In this document: one piece after another, positions 1 to 8,320 of the stretch
How the letters are laid out: every line of letters starts with the position of its first letter
Position numbering within the stretch: the stretch's first letter is position 1
Assembly: GCA_026394655.1 (NCBI GenBank)
Contig: JAPKXU010000063.1
Coordinates: 1 to 51,884 of the forward strand
DNA length: 51,884 nucleotides
Direction: 5' to 3'
Origin: Methanoregula sp.
Lineage (GTDB): Archaea; Halobacteriota; Methanomicrobia; Methanomicrobiales; Methanospirillaceae
Notes under the pieces: model-generated
Seen by the model: only the letters and a program-made list of their open reading frames with translations
Told to the model about the DNA's origin: nothing
Databases searched by the model: none
Program-made: the position numbers and the translations under genes

Positions 1-204
1 AGCCTGCGGGCAAAGCACCGTATCAGTGTTGCAGGAGGTGCCACCATTCACGGGAATGTCGAAGGCGGCGGAACAGTCTTTGTGAAAAAGGGCGCCCATA
101 TTTTAGGGGATGTCATTGCAAAGTCCCTCACACTCCACGAGGATGCAAAGATTGACGGCACTATCGAAGCCCCGCACGGGTTGCGGATCGAGCGTGGTGC
201 ATGA
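1..204 (+). CDS. Polymer-forming (bactofilin-like) protein, C-terminal fragment
   Basis: The reading frame is open from the first base to TGA at 202-204, so only the C-terminal 67 residues are present. The segment alternates short hydrophobic strands with glycine turns (ISVAGGATIHGNV, GGGTVFVKKGAHILGDV, KIDGTIEA), the right-handed beta-helix pattern of the bactofilin/DUF583 family, whose members polymerise on or near the membrane. The stop overlaps the start of the next gene by 4 bp (ATGA), so the two are translationally coupled. The family call rests on repeat pattern only; the N-terminus lies outside the window. Confidence 0.6.
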   Translation, partial: SLRAKHRISVAGGATIHGNVEGGGTVFVKKGAHILGDVIAKSLTLHEDAKIDGTIEAPHGLRIERGA

Positions 205-1043
205 CGGTAAAGGAGATCCTTGGAGTAGACGAATTCACGTTTGTTGAACCCTCGTTTTCGGCACTGGCGGAACCGGGATACACCGCACTGCTTCTCGAAG
301 GTGAATGGGATGAAGGGCGCATGCTCCTTGATGAGAATGAAGAGCCGATTGCAGTGGCATTCCATGATTCCCTTGGTTGGGTGGGGGGCTCGTTTTTGTA
401 CAGGAACCTGATTGTCCCTTTAATCGAACGGTTCGAGGAGATGAATGGCGAGATCTTCCAGGAGGACCGGGCAGTCTGGGCGAGTGCGGTGCGGGAATAT
501 TTCTCGGAAAAACTCCGGCAGGAGACGCCCCCTGCATTCGATGACTTGAACCCGGTGAGAATGGGTATTCTTTCTTCCGTTCTCACCCGTGCGTGGGGCA
601 GGGGTTCCGGTGAAATTTGTATCGACTGCGGGTGCGGGTCGGGAGTGGGATCGCTCGTGCTCCGGCAGCTGGGATATACTCCGCTCTCGTTTGACAACGA
701 TCCGTCACTTATCTCGCGGGGACTTCTCGAAGAACGGCTCAAACCCGCAGAGACGATGTGCCTTGATGCTACCCTCGCCTCCGTTTATCTCGATCCGGTA
801 CCACGGGGCATCGGTATCATGATGGGGGAGATCAACACATTTTCACGCGAGATGTGGGAGCGGATCGTGACAGAACTGTTCTCGATTACCCGTGAAACCC
901 TGATCACAGTGGGTACTGAAGAAGAGGCACAGCTCATCCGTACCTGGGGAGACGCCCACAAGAGAGTTGTCGATGTGCAGGAAAGCCCCGGCGATTCATT
1001 CTATGATCACTGGGTCTGTATTGCTCACGACGAAAACCGGTGA
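201..1043 (+). CDS. SAM-dependent methyltransferase-like protein
   Basis: 280 residues. A Rossmann methyltransferase core begins near residue 138, with a motif I glycine loop (IDCGCGSGVG, 141-150) followed by an acidic residue at the end of the next strand (SFDND, 163-167), as expected for SAM binding. The first 130 residues are an unrecognised family-specific domain. There is no clear NPPF/DPPY signature for nucleic-acid substrates, so the substrate is unknown. The start overlaps the upstream bactofilin-like gene by 4 bp, indicating co-transcription. Fold assignment is fairly safe; function is not. Confidence 0.65.
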   Translation: MTVKEILGVDEFTFVEPSFSALAEPGYTALLLEGEWDEGRMLLDENEEPIAVAFHDSLGWVGGSFLYRNLIVPLIERFEEMNGEIFQEDRAVWASAVREYFSEKLRQETPPAFDDLNPVRMGILSSVLTRAWGRGSGEICIDCGCGSGVGSLVLRQLGYTPLSFDNDPSLISRGLLEERLKPAETMCLDATLASVYLDPVPRGIGIMMGEINTFSREMWERIVTELFSITRETLITVGTEEEAQLIRTWGDAHKRVVDVQESPGDSFYDHWVCIAHDENR

Positions 1044-1118
1044 ACTGATCCCGGCGACTCGCCCGTATCCTCTCTTCTGTGAAAACCGGCCCGGGATTTT
1101 AAGCTGCGGGTGATCCCG

Positions 1119-1271
1119 TCAAAAATCCCGCAGATCCCTGTCCGGCTCCGGTACATAGTGAGAGCCGTCCCCGGTGGATTTTGACGATGGTTGATGGATC
1201 ATCCGTTCCCAGAGTACGTCTGCCACTGCATCGGTCATTTTTTCCCGGAACCATTCCTTGTCTGTTTTCAT
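1119..1271 (-). CDS. Small acidic hypothetical protein (50 aa)
   Basis: A 50-residue frame starting MKTDKEWFREKM and ending in a charged tail (PEPDRDLRDF). A longer frame runs upstream, but this ATG has a GAGG six bases ahead and the residues before it have a non-coding composition. A box-A-like AT stretch lies at about 1311-1319, correctly placed for a minus-strand transcript. It is divergent from the small gene at 1389. An amphipathic helix is likely at residues 3-25. No family recognised; it could be a spurious frame. Confidence 0.4.
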   Translation of the reverse strand: MKTDKEWFREKMTDAVADVLWERMIHQPSSKSTGDGSHYVPEPDRDLRDF

Positions 1272-1351
1272 GCCATGCCTCGTTTTCGGTACGGGATGAT
1301 TGGTATGCAATTCTATTAAATGTATGCATTGTATACTCTCAATACAGTGAC

Positions 1352-1358
1352 TATAAAA
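1352..1358 (+). promoter_or_regulatory. TATA box of the small gene at 1389
   Basis: TATAAAA lies about 34 bp before the ATG at 1389, predicting transcription start near 1382 and a very short leader. Several GTAT/ATAC inverted motifs lie between 1319 and 1385 (for example GTATAC at 1330-1335), which could be operator half-sites. Confidence 0.45.
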
Positions 1359-1388
1359 TGTAGCGATGTGATATATTGTTATACTGAC

Positions 1389-1535
1389 ATGAAGAATGAA
1401 AAGAAATATACCTCGATCCGGCTGACAAAGGATACAGTGAAGCGGTTGCAATCGAGGGGCGGATTCAATGACAGCTATGAATCCATAATTAAAAACCTGC
1501 TCGATAAAACCGAATCAGGGAACGACACCAGATAA
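1389..1535 (+). CDS. Small antitoxin-like protein (48 aa)
   Basis: The protein begins MKNEKKYTSIRLTKDTVKRL and continues through a serine/aspartate-rich turn to SYESIIKNLLDKTE. This beta-strand, helix, helix layout is the archaeal ribbon-helix-helix-like/DUF7557 pattern seen in VapB-type antitoxins. The ATG at 1389 is preferred to the upstream in-frame TTG at 1320 because the TATA box at 1352-1358 would start transcripts just ahead of it. No PIN or RelE toxin gene follows; the next gene is a BofA-like membrane protein. Confidence 0.6.
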   Translation: MKNEKKYTSIRLTKDTVKRLQSRGGFNDSYESIIKNLLDKTESGNDTR

Positions 1536-1607
1536 CGTGTGAAGGTGCGTTCACAAAATAACAAAACGGGAAAAAATGCGTGACGAAATAACGGTGTGGT
1601 AATTGGT

Positions 1608-1871
1608 ATGAGTTCGGTCCTCCTCGCGATCATCCTTATTGTGGCAATTCTTGCCATCGCGTACTTCTTTGTAAAAAAATTCATGGTACTTCTCGTCAAT
1701 GCGGTACTTGGGCTTATCTTTTTGTTCGTTTTAAATACACTTCACGTCATGCAATGGATCGGCAAGCCGGATCTCGGGTACGACCTTGCGACAATCATCA
1801 TATGTGGAGTCGGCGGATTGCCCGGGGTGCTCGTTCTTGTCCTGTTGAATATCCTCGGGATAACCGTATAG
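1608..1871 (+). CDS. BofA-family small membrane protein
   Basis: 87 residues from ATG 1608 (a GTG four codons upstream is the alternative). Three hydrophobic segments at about 3-20, 23-42 and 60-85 surround short polar links. The glycine-rich GVGGLPGVLVLVLLNILGI ending is typical of the archaeal homologues of BofA, the Bacillus pro-sigma-K processing inhibitor. Archaea have no sigma-K, so the role is unknown; a membrane-protease partner is only an analogy. Confidence 0.65.
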   Translation: MSSVLLAIILIVAILAIAYFFVKKFMVLLVNAVLGLIFLFVLNTLHVMQWIGKPDLGYDLATIIICGVGGLPGVLVLVLLNILGITV

Positions 1872-1886
1872 GAAAAAAGTATTTTT

Positions 1887-2585
1887 TTAAAAGACATTTG
1901 CCTCTGAATAGACCATTACCTGGTCCTGTTGGATCTCGTAAGGTTTGATCTCACGGGAGTGGGCGGACATCCGCATCTTCACTACTTCGAGAGCGAGATG
2001 GACGTCCGTGAGATCGCTGGGGCGGATATACCGGAGCAGGATCACCGTATCAGCGAGATACTCGATCAGGGCATGCCGGCTCGAGAAGACATTATCCTTG
2101 TCGGTCTCGGATGTCATCATGATGGTGCACGGTTTGTCCCGCAGACCCTCGATGAACCGGAACATCTCCTGCCGTCTCTCGGAGTCTGTTGGGAACAGGT
2201 CTTCAAAGAGCGAGATGGGATCGATGACCACTCTGCTCGCTTTCACCTCGCTGATCAGGTTCGGGAGCTCGTTTTTGATCCTGTTATTGGCAAGATTGAA
2301 ATCTGTCGGATCGAGCTTAATGACAAAGAGGGCTTTGTTCAGGAACGGGGTGACATCCCAGCCTTTCATTTTCATGTATGTCATGATCCGATCTTCGCGT
2401 TCCTCAAGACTGATGTAGATCACGTGCTCCCCTTTCTTTAACCCGTCCCAGACAAATTCGAGGGAAAATGTGGTCTTTCCGGTACCATAGGTGCCGATGA
2501 TGGCACAGATGCTCCGCTGGATCAACCCTCCCCCGAGCATATCATCAAGCCCGGCGATTCCGACATTGACACGTTCAGCGCTCAT
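1887..2585 (-). CDS. KaiC/RadA-like ATPase with intact Walker A
   Basis: 232 residues, a single KaiC domain. An N-terminal GLDDMLGGGL signature precedes Walker A GTYGTGKTT (31-39). Paired glutamates follow a strand (ISLEERED, 58-65) as in KaiC catalytic motifs, and Walker B is VVID at 119-122. It lies downstream of and overlaps by 4 bp (ATGA) a second KaiC-like gene, so the two are probably a heteromeric pair. Stand-alone archaeal KaiC proteins include FlaH, the ATP sensor of the archaellum motor; a GspE/TadC pair sits immediately across the divergent intergenic region. Function inferred from context only. Confidence 0.8.
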   Translation of the reverse strand: MSAERVNVGIAGLDDMLGGGLIQRSICAIIGTYGTGKTTFSLEFVWDGLKKGEHVIYISLEEREDRIMTYMKMKGWDVTPFLNKALFVIKLDPTDFNLANNRIKNELPNLISEVKASRVVIDPISLFEDLFPTDSERRQEMFRFIEGLRDKPCTIMMTSETDKDNVFSSRHALIEYLADTVILLRYIRPSDLTDVHLALEVVKMRMSAHSREIKPYEIQQDQVMVYSEANVF

Positions 2586-3409
2586 ATGACCACCCGGATG
2601 TTGCTGACCTCAAAACCACCGGTGGCGGAGATCCGTACCGCAAATTTTACGAGATCGTGTTCTTCCAAGTGGGGCATCACTCCCCGGAACTTCTCAAAGT
2701 ACATCACCCGTTGCCGGCGTGCACTCGCACTCTCTTCCCACTTGAAGAGAAGGACTGCATCGGCAATATCGGCAAGTTCCCGTTCCTGGACAGAATCGAG
2801 GATACCCTTACTGAGCAGGAGATAGGTTGTGACGTTCCGCTGTTTTGTCAAACGCTGGATACCCCGGAGGATTCCAGTCAGGTCCGTCCAGAGGTTGGGG
2901 ATGTTCGTCTGGGTGGCAATATCCGTGATCGAATCCAGGATGACGATGCTGTCCGGCTCTGCCGTATTGAAAACTTTGGACACCCGTAAGAAGATATTTT
3001 CCCGGTCTGATCTTTTCTGGAGTCGGGTGAGGGTGTCGCTGCCGCTGTACCATCCGTCAGGTACGATGCTGCGATCGAAATAACAGCTCGACAGGTCTTC
3101 AAACTCTATCGCGGAAATGGATTCGGCAAGTCCGTTGGCAGGAAAAGATTGAATGATCTCGTGTATAACATCCTCTCTCATCCGGGTAAAGGTGACATAC
3201 CGGATCTTTTTCGGCATGATAAGTCCAGGAGGTACAACACCTTTCATAAGCCCGAACGTGTTGACAATCGAACTGTATACAAACTCGTAGTTTCCTGCAC
3301 CCATCTCCCCCAGAAGAAGAATAAGTGACCCGGGAGGAACCCCCCCGTCAAGAATGGGATCCAGTGTTGAGATCCCGGTTGGCATCCTCAGTTGTACGGT
3401 CTCTGGCAT
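2582..3409 (-). CDS. KaiC-like protein with degenerate Walker A
   Basis: 275 residues, KaiC-like fold: GISTLDPILDGGVPPGS (12-28), a P-loop-like GEMGAGNYE (34-42) in which the invariant lysine is replaced by Asn40 and the following Thr/Ser by Tyr, and a Walker B strand IVILD (155-159). It probably binds nucleotide poorly or not at all and may be the structural partner of the intact KaiC downstream, to which it is coupled by an ATGA overlap. The start ATG at 3409 is the first gene of a two-gene unit divergent from the GspE homologue. No DNA-binding domain seen. Confidence 0.75.
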   Translation of the reverse strand: MPETVQLRMPTGISTLDPILDGGVPPGSLILLLGEMGAGNYEFVYSSIVNTFGLMKGVVPPGLIMPKKIRYVTFTRMREDVIHEIIQSFPANGLAESISAIEFEDLSSCYFDRSIVPDGWYSGSDTLTRLQKRSDRENIFLRVSKVFNTAEPDSIVILDSITDIATQTNIPNLWTDLTGILRGIQRLTKQRNVTTYLLLSKGILDSVQERELADIADAVLLFKWEESASARRQRVMYFEKFRGVMPHLEEHDLVKFAVRISATGGFEVSNIRVVI

Positions 3410-3650
3410 CTGGCACCCACGTCAAAGGCGATTAATAGGATTCGCAATTGAAACTCTCTTGGATAGTATGATAAAGATATCTGTTCTCTGGGAGAAAAGA
3501 TGATCTTTAATAAATAAATGGACATTTGGCTGATATCAGCACAGCGGGCGTGTTACAAGATCGATCTTTTGTCGAGAGGGAAACTCTTGCAGTTCTCCCC
3601 GTCTGCAAATGCCCCGTTTTTCTTTCCGGAAGTGAGATTATGTAAAACAC

Positions 3651-3658
3651 TATATATA
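3651..3658 (+). promoter_or_regulatory. TATA box for the GspE/TadC unit
   Basis: The alternating TATATATA sits just before an in-frame ATG at 3661. A start 25 bp downstream would put the transcript 5' end near 3680, after that ATG, which argues for translation from ATG 3718 instead. Confidence 0.5.
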
Positions 3659-3717
3659 GAATGATCTCCCGAACTATAATCCGGGAGAACGATATTCTTC
3701 GGGTAGGAATCAGGTAT

Positions 3718-5640
3718 ATGCGAATATCAGATTTTTTTAAGTCCATACGAAAAAAGACCCCGGCACCTCAAACGGAGCATGAAGCATCGGATCTATTCGA
3801 ACCCATACCTGGATCATCTCCTGCAAAGGTATCTGAACTGTCGGGTAACGTAACGGAACCAGAACCTGGATTGGGGGACCTGTTGGAACCGTCGACTGCA
3901 CCATCTCCTGCAAAGGTATCTGAACTGTCGGGTAACGTAACGGAACCAGAACTTGGATTGGGGGACCTGTTGGAACCATCAACCGGACCCGCTCTTGAAA
4001 AAGCACCAGAACCGTCCGTCCCTGTCAAGGAACCCGAAGCACCAGAACCAAAAAAATCTGATTATTCCTACCGGCGATATTTTCAGATCCTCAGAAAAAA
4101 AGAAAAACGCGTCATTGACGAATATGATTTTGAGAAGCATGGACCTCTCGTTGGAGGGGATCTACCAGAAGGCTACACGCTTATTGACCAGTACTGGATC
4201 GACGAGGGGAGATCTCTAGTCTACATCGCGCTCAATAACACAAGCAACCTGATGGAGTATCTCCTCTACGAACCTGTCCTCTCGAATTTCGAATATGAGT
4301 TGCTCGAACGTCTTCACGAGGATCTGCGGGATGTCCTGATCCTGACTTCTGATGAAATCAGAAAGGATCGTAAATTAATTCTTTTAGAAAAGATGATGGG
4401 ACTCATCAATGAATATGGGCTTACTCTCGAACCCCTCACACTCTTTAAGATCGAGTATTACCTTATCCGGAATTTCCTCGGATGGTCCCGTATCGATCCC
4501 CTCATGAAAGATCCCCATCTTGAAGATGTCTCCTGTGATGGGAACCGGATCCCAATTTTTCTCTACCACCGGAAATATCGTAACATCAAGACCAATATTG
4601 CATTTGAAGCTAAAGTCTTAAACTCGCTCGCAATTACCCTTGCACAGCGCTCTGGAAAACACATCTCCACCGGCACTCCGATGCTGGATGCCACACTTCC
4701 TGAGGGCTCACGTCTTCAGCTGACACTGGGCACTGAGATAACAACACGGGGAACCTCCTTTACCATCCGAAAATTCCGGGAAGAACCGTATTCCCCGATC
4801 GAACTGTTAGAGTATGGCACATTCAACTCCGACGAACTCGCCTATTTCTGGCTAGCTATCGAAAACAACAAAAGCCTTCTTTTCATCGGAGGCACTGCAT
4901 CCGGAAAGACAACTTCCTTAAATGCAGTTTCGCTCTTTATCCCCCCTATTGCGAAAGTCGTGAGCATTGAGGATACACGGGAGATTACTCTCTTCCATGA
5001 CAACTGGATCGCGAGTGTGACCCGTGAAGCAATTTCCGAAGGCGGAAACGCGATCACCATGTTTGACCTGTTACGCGCGGCAATGAGACAGCGTCCTGAG
5101 TTCATCCTCGTCGGAGAAGTGAGGGGTGTTGAGGCACAGACACTTTTCCAGGCAATGAACACCGGGCACACTACTTTCTCCACAATGCATGCAGGGAGTG
5201 TCGATGCCGCCATTCACCGTCTCGAGAGTTCCCCATTGAACGTTCCGCGGAATATGATCCAGGCATTAAACATTATCAGCGTGCAGGCTATGATCTTCCA
5301 CGGAACAGAGAGGGTCCGTCGTGTTCAGGAGATTGTGGAGATCGCGGGGGTCGATCCGGGAACCGGCAACCTGCGCGTCAATAATGTTTTTGTATATGAC
5401 CCCATTCACGACCAGTTCGCATACACTGGCAGGTCCCAGATCTACGGAGATATCTCAGCGAAACGCGGCTGGACCCGTGAGAAACTTGATTCTGAAATCA
5501 ATATCCGCAAACAACTCCTTGATGAGATGCGCAAACAGGGTATTATTGATTACATCTCTGCAGCCTCCCTCTTCCATTCCTTCAATATTGATCGGGAAAA
5601 TGTGCTTGCCAATATTTCTGATTTGAAAAAGGTTCTGTAA
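3718..5640 (+). CDS. GspE/FlaI-type secretion or pilus ATPase
   Basis: 640 residues from ATG 3718, chosen because GGTAGGA lies nine bases ahead and the TATA box would exclude the ATG at 3661. Residues 15-115 are a low-complexity Pro/Glu/Ser linker containing a 29-residue tandem repeat. The ATPase core has Walker A GGTASGKTT (391-399), an Asp box (IEDTRE), Walker B (FILVGEVRG, about 462-470) and a His box ending TFSTMHAG. This is the hexameric motor family for type IV pili, archaella and type II secretion. It overlaps the TadC-like gene by one base. No pilin is in the window. Confidence 0.9.
   Translation: MRISDFFKSIRKKTPAPQTEHEASDLFEPIPGSSPAKVSELSGNVTEPEPGLGDLLEPSTAPSPAKVSELSGNVTEPELGLGDLLEPSTGPALEKAPEPSVPVKEPEAPEPKKSDYSYRRYFQILRKKEKRVIDEYDFEKHGPLVGGDLPEGYTLIDQYWIDEGRSLVYIALNNTSNLMEYLLYEPVLSNFEYELLERLHEDLRDVLILTSDEIRKDRKLILLEKMMGLINEYGLTLEPLTLFKIEYYLIRNFLGWSRIDPLMKDPHLEDVSCDGNRIPIFLYHRKYRNIKTNIAFEAKVLNSLAITLAQRSGKHISTGTPMLDATLPEGSRLQLTLGTEITTRGTSFTIRKFREEPYSPIELLEYGTFNSDELAYFWLAIENNKSLLFIGGTASGKTTSLNAVSLFIPPIAKVVSIEDTREITLFHDNWIASVTREAISEGGNAITMFDLLRAAMRQRPEFILVGEVRGVEAQTLFQAMNTGHTTFSTMHAGSVDAAIHRLESSPLNVPRNMIQALNIISVQAMIFHGTERVRRVQEIVEIAGVDPGTGNLRVNNVFVYDPIHDQFAYTGRSQIYGDISAKRGWTREKLDSEINIRKQLLDEMRKQGIIDYISAASLFHSFNIDRENVLANISDLKKVL
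3815..3988 (+). repeat. Tandem 87-bp in-frame repeat in the GspE linker
   Basis: Two units, 3815-3901 and 3902-3988, differ at only a few bases and each encode 29 residues (SPAKVSELSGNVTEPE and so on). A weaker partial copy of the unit end precedes them (DLFEPIPGS). High identity at DNA level points to a recent duplication in a disordered linker. Confidence 0.9.
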
Positions 5641-7580
5641 TGAAAGTCAGGAATTTTGTAAAAAAATGGATCCAGCGGAATCCCATGCGATACCAGGATC
5701 TTCACAACGATCTGGTAGCTGCACGGGTGGGGATGACTCTTGATGAGTACCTGTGGAGAGCGGTACAGATCGCACTTCTGACCGGTGTCCTGTTTGCGAT
5801 TCTCGGGTTTTTTATCGGGACGTTTATCACCCTCACGATATCAATCGGGGCAGTTGGGATCTATAACATCTTTAATCTCCAGATCCCCACCACGTTCTTT
5901 AATGTCTCCACCCTCGTCTACATTAAATTCTTCAGCAGTCTCGTCGCGTTCATCGTGGGAACTTTCCTTGGCTATACCGTTATCCTCAAATTTCCGGGTA
6001 TCGAGAAGTCGAGCCGTTCGATCAAGATCAACCTGACGCTCCACAACACCGTCGCCTATATGTATGCGATGCGGAAGGGCGGGGCAGAACTGATGGTGAT
6101 CTTCCGTGCCTTGTCCGACAATGCAAACATCTATGGGGAGGTCGCTCTCGAGTTCCGGCAGGTAGTGAGAGATGCAGACTTTTTTGGTTATGACGTCGTC
6201 TCCGCGATGCGCCATCTTACAGAAACAACTCCCTCTGAAAAACTGAAAAACTTCCTTGAAGATCTCCTGTCCATTATTGAGAGCGGGGGAAATATGTCGG
6301 ATTTTTTCGCGAACAGGGTACGGATGTACCAGGAAGAGGCACGATTTGAACAGAAACAGTTTTTAAATATCCTGTCACTCGTTGCTGAATCCTATGTGAC
6401 GCTCTTTGTGGCAGGACCGCTCTTTTTGATCATCATCATGGTGGTGATGGGCATGATGGGGGGTTCTGCCGTCTTCCAGCTCACGATGGTGACCTATGCA
6501 TTTCTCCCGATTGGGTCCGTCATCTTCATCTTATTGATCGACTTGATCTCAATAAAAGCCGAGACTACCGAGCGGTATATGAAGATGAAGGTGCTCCATG
6601 AATATTCCGATGTTCGTGTCGTTCAGAAGTGTGGCGAAGAGGCACACTTTAAACAGTTGAAACGGTATGACCGGATGAGGAACTTCATTCATTTCCTTAG
6701 GCACCCATTCGAGAGTTTTGTGATAAACGTGAACCGTACGTTTTTTGTAACGGTTCCCATTGCCATCCTGTATGCCATCATGGTACTCTGGACGGTTCCT
6801 CACTATGCGAATCTTGAGACGTATATCGATGTAATCGATGATCACCTGATTATCGCGCTGTTGATCGTGCTCATCCCGTATGCCATCTTCTATTCTCTTT
6901 ATGCACGAAAAGTGCTGGCAATCCAGGGGTTGATACCGGATTTTCTTGAGCGGATGGCGGGAATCAACCAAGTGGGACTCACGATTGCCCAAGCTATCGG
7001 GATCATGGTGAACACGAACCTCGGGCTTCTCAGTTACGAGATCAAAAAGATCAAGTGCGACATGGACTGGGGGGCAAATTTTACCGAAGCCCTCATACGG
7101 TTTGAGGAGCGGATCAGTACACCCACGATTGCACGAACGGTCACCCTCATCACAAAAGCGAGCGAGATGAGCGGGCGTATCGGAGAAGTGTTGACGATCG
7201 CCGCGAGCGATGCCAACATGAGTGAAGTGCTGAAAAAAGAGCGCCTTGCCGAGATGTTCATCTACACGGCGATTGTCTATCTCTCGTTTTTGGTATTTAT
7301 CTTTGTGATTGGTGTCCTCACCACTCAGTTCCTGCCTGTCCTTGCTAATGTAAATACAGCAGGTGTTCCGGCAACTGGAGCGTTAAAAGGACTCGGACAG
7401 GTTCCGGTTAAGACGATCGGGCGTCTTTTGTACCATGCGTGTCTCGTGCAGGCAATCTTCTCGGGACTTATCGCGGGGCAGATGGGTGAATCTTCAATCT
7501 CTGCCGGTGTCAAACATTCATGTGTTCTCCTCATCATCTCGCTTATCACATTCAATTATTTCCTCGTAGTGCCTGGTTGA
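5640..7580 (+). CDS. TadC/GspF (FlaJ-like) membrane platform protein
   Basis: 646 residues with two type II secretion F domains. Each has a cytoplasmic helical bundle (about residues 115-205 and 430-520) followed by long hydrophobic segments (about 225-300 and 535-645); an N-terminal pair lies at about 40-110. This is the inner-membrane platform turned by the GspE-family motor encoded just upstream with a 1-bp overlap (TAATG). FlaJ is of similar family and about 550-650 residues. Together the pair forms the minimal motor of an archaeal type IV filament or secretion system. Confidence 0.88.
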   Translation: MKVRNFVKKWIQRNPMRYQDLHNDLVAARVGMTLDEYLWRAVQIALLTGVLFAILGFFIGTFITLTISIGAVGIYNIFNLQIPTTFFNVSTLVYIKFFSSLVAFIVGTFLGYTVILKFPGIEKSSRSIKINLTLHNTVAYMYAMRKGGAELMVIFRALSDNANIYGEVALEFRQVVRDADFFGYDVVSAMRHLTETTPSEKLKNFLEDLLSIIESGGNMSDFFANRVRMYQEEARFEQKQFLNILSLVAESYVTLFVAGPLFLIIIMVVMGMMGGSAVFQLTMVTYAFLPIGSVIFILLIDLISIKAETTERYMKMKVLHEYSDVRVVQKCGEEAHFKQLKRYDRMRNFIHFLRHPFESFVINVNRTFFVTVPIAILYAIMVLWTVPHYANLETYIDVIDDHLIIALLIVLIPYAIFYSLYARKVLAIQGLIPDFLERMAGINQVGLTIAQAIGIMVNTNLGLLSYEIKKIKCDMDWGANFTEALIRFEERISTPTIARTVTLITKASEMSGRIGEVLTIAASDANMSEVLKKERLAEMFIYTAIVYLSFLVFIFVIGVLTTQFLPVLANVNTAGVPATGALKGLGQVPVKTIGRLLYHACLVQAIFSGLIAGQMGESSISAGVKHSCVLLIISLITFNYFLVVPG

Positions 7581-7694
7581 TCGAACCGGTTCGGTAATGA
7601 TCGACAAGATGAATTTCAGGAAAGAGTCGAAAAATTCCCATTTTCGATACTCTTAAATAATCACATGAAGATTTCGTAGTGAGGTGATTGGAAG

Positions 7695-7850
7695 ATGTGT
7701 ACCGTAGGTGGACCCGTGGATATCGATCTCCCACCGGATCGCGTAATTGGAAAGGATTACCGGTGCAAGGAATGCGGCGAACGGTTCAAAGGGATTGGAA
7801 AACGACCGATGTGTCCCAGCTGCCAGTCAGAGTCTGTTACTGAACTATGA
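7695..7850 (+). CDS. Small rubredoxin/zinc-ribbon protein (51 aa)
   Basis: The frame MCTVGGPVDIDLPPDRVIG continues into a four-cysteine ribbon CKECGERFKGIG...CPSC, with two CxxC knuckles 17 residues apart. The perfect ribosome site GAGGTGAT at 7681-7688 fixes the start. An AT-rich box near 7651-7661 is the probable promoter. The stop overlaps the start of the next gene (ATGA), so the two proteins are made together. Confidence 0.75.
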   Translation: MCTVGGPVDIDLPPDRVIGKDYRCKECGERFKGIGKRPMCPSCQSESVTEL

Positions 7851-8320
7851 AGTATCCCCTCGAAGACGAGATGCTGCTTGTCAGGGGAAGCAGTTCTTTT
7901 TTACTTGCTGGCAGGGTAAAGACCTGCTTTTCGCTCTGTATTGAGACAACTCATGATGAATACTGCCAGACGCTCTCTTCCAGTGATCTGGTTGTCGTTT
8001 CTGCACCGGAAGGAGGGGAATTGGAACCGGCTGTGATGCTCATCGAATTGGTCCGGACGTACCGCATGCCGTTACTAGTACTCCCGAAGGATCACCCGGG
8101 ATCGCGAAGGATCGCGTACGTGGTTTCGGCAGGTGCGGAGATCCAGACCAACTGCGCCATCATCAGGGGGACGCATCCCGAGCAGCACCTGATCTGTGCA
8201 TCAGATGAACTATCCGGTTTACATTTGCAGGGATATGGGGGCGGTGTCGAAATCACCCCGGATCCAGAAAATCTGGTGGTCACGCGGGTAATGTGCGGGA
8301 TAAAAGCGGAGTCGAAATGA
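7847..8320 (+). CDS. Hypothetical protein coupled to the zinc ribbon
   Basis: 157 residues, no transmembrane segment. It reads as a small alpha/beta protein: repeated hydrophobic strands (LVVVSAPEG, PLLVLPKDHPG, RIAYVVSAGAEI) and a glycine-rich C-terminal region (LQGYGGGVEI). No motif I can assign. Its 4-bp overlap with the zinc-ribbon gene suggests a common complex. Confidence 0.7.
   Translation: MKYPLEDEMLLVRGSSSFLLAGRVKTCFSLCIETTHDEYCQTLSSSDLVVVSAPEGGELEPAVMLIELVRTYRMPLLVLPKDHPGSRRIAYVVSAGAEIQTNCAIIRGTHPEQHLICASDELSGLHLQGYGGGVEITPDPENLVVTRVMCGIKAESK

Noticed and set aside
3661-3717. Earlier ATG (3661) as the start of the GspE homologue
   Set aside because: It directly follows the TATA box at 3651-3658, so it would lie upstream of the predicted transcript start; the ATG at 3718 has a ribosome site.
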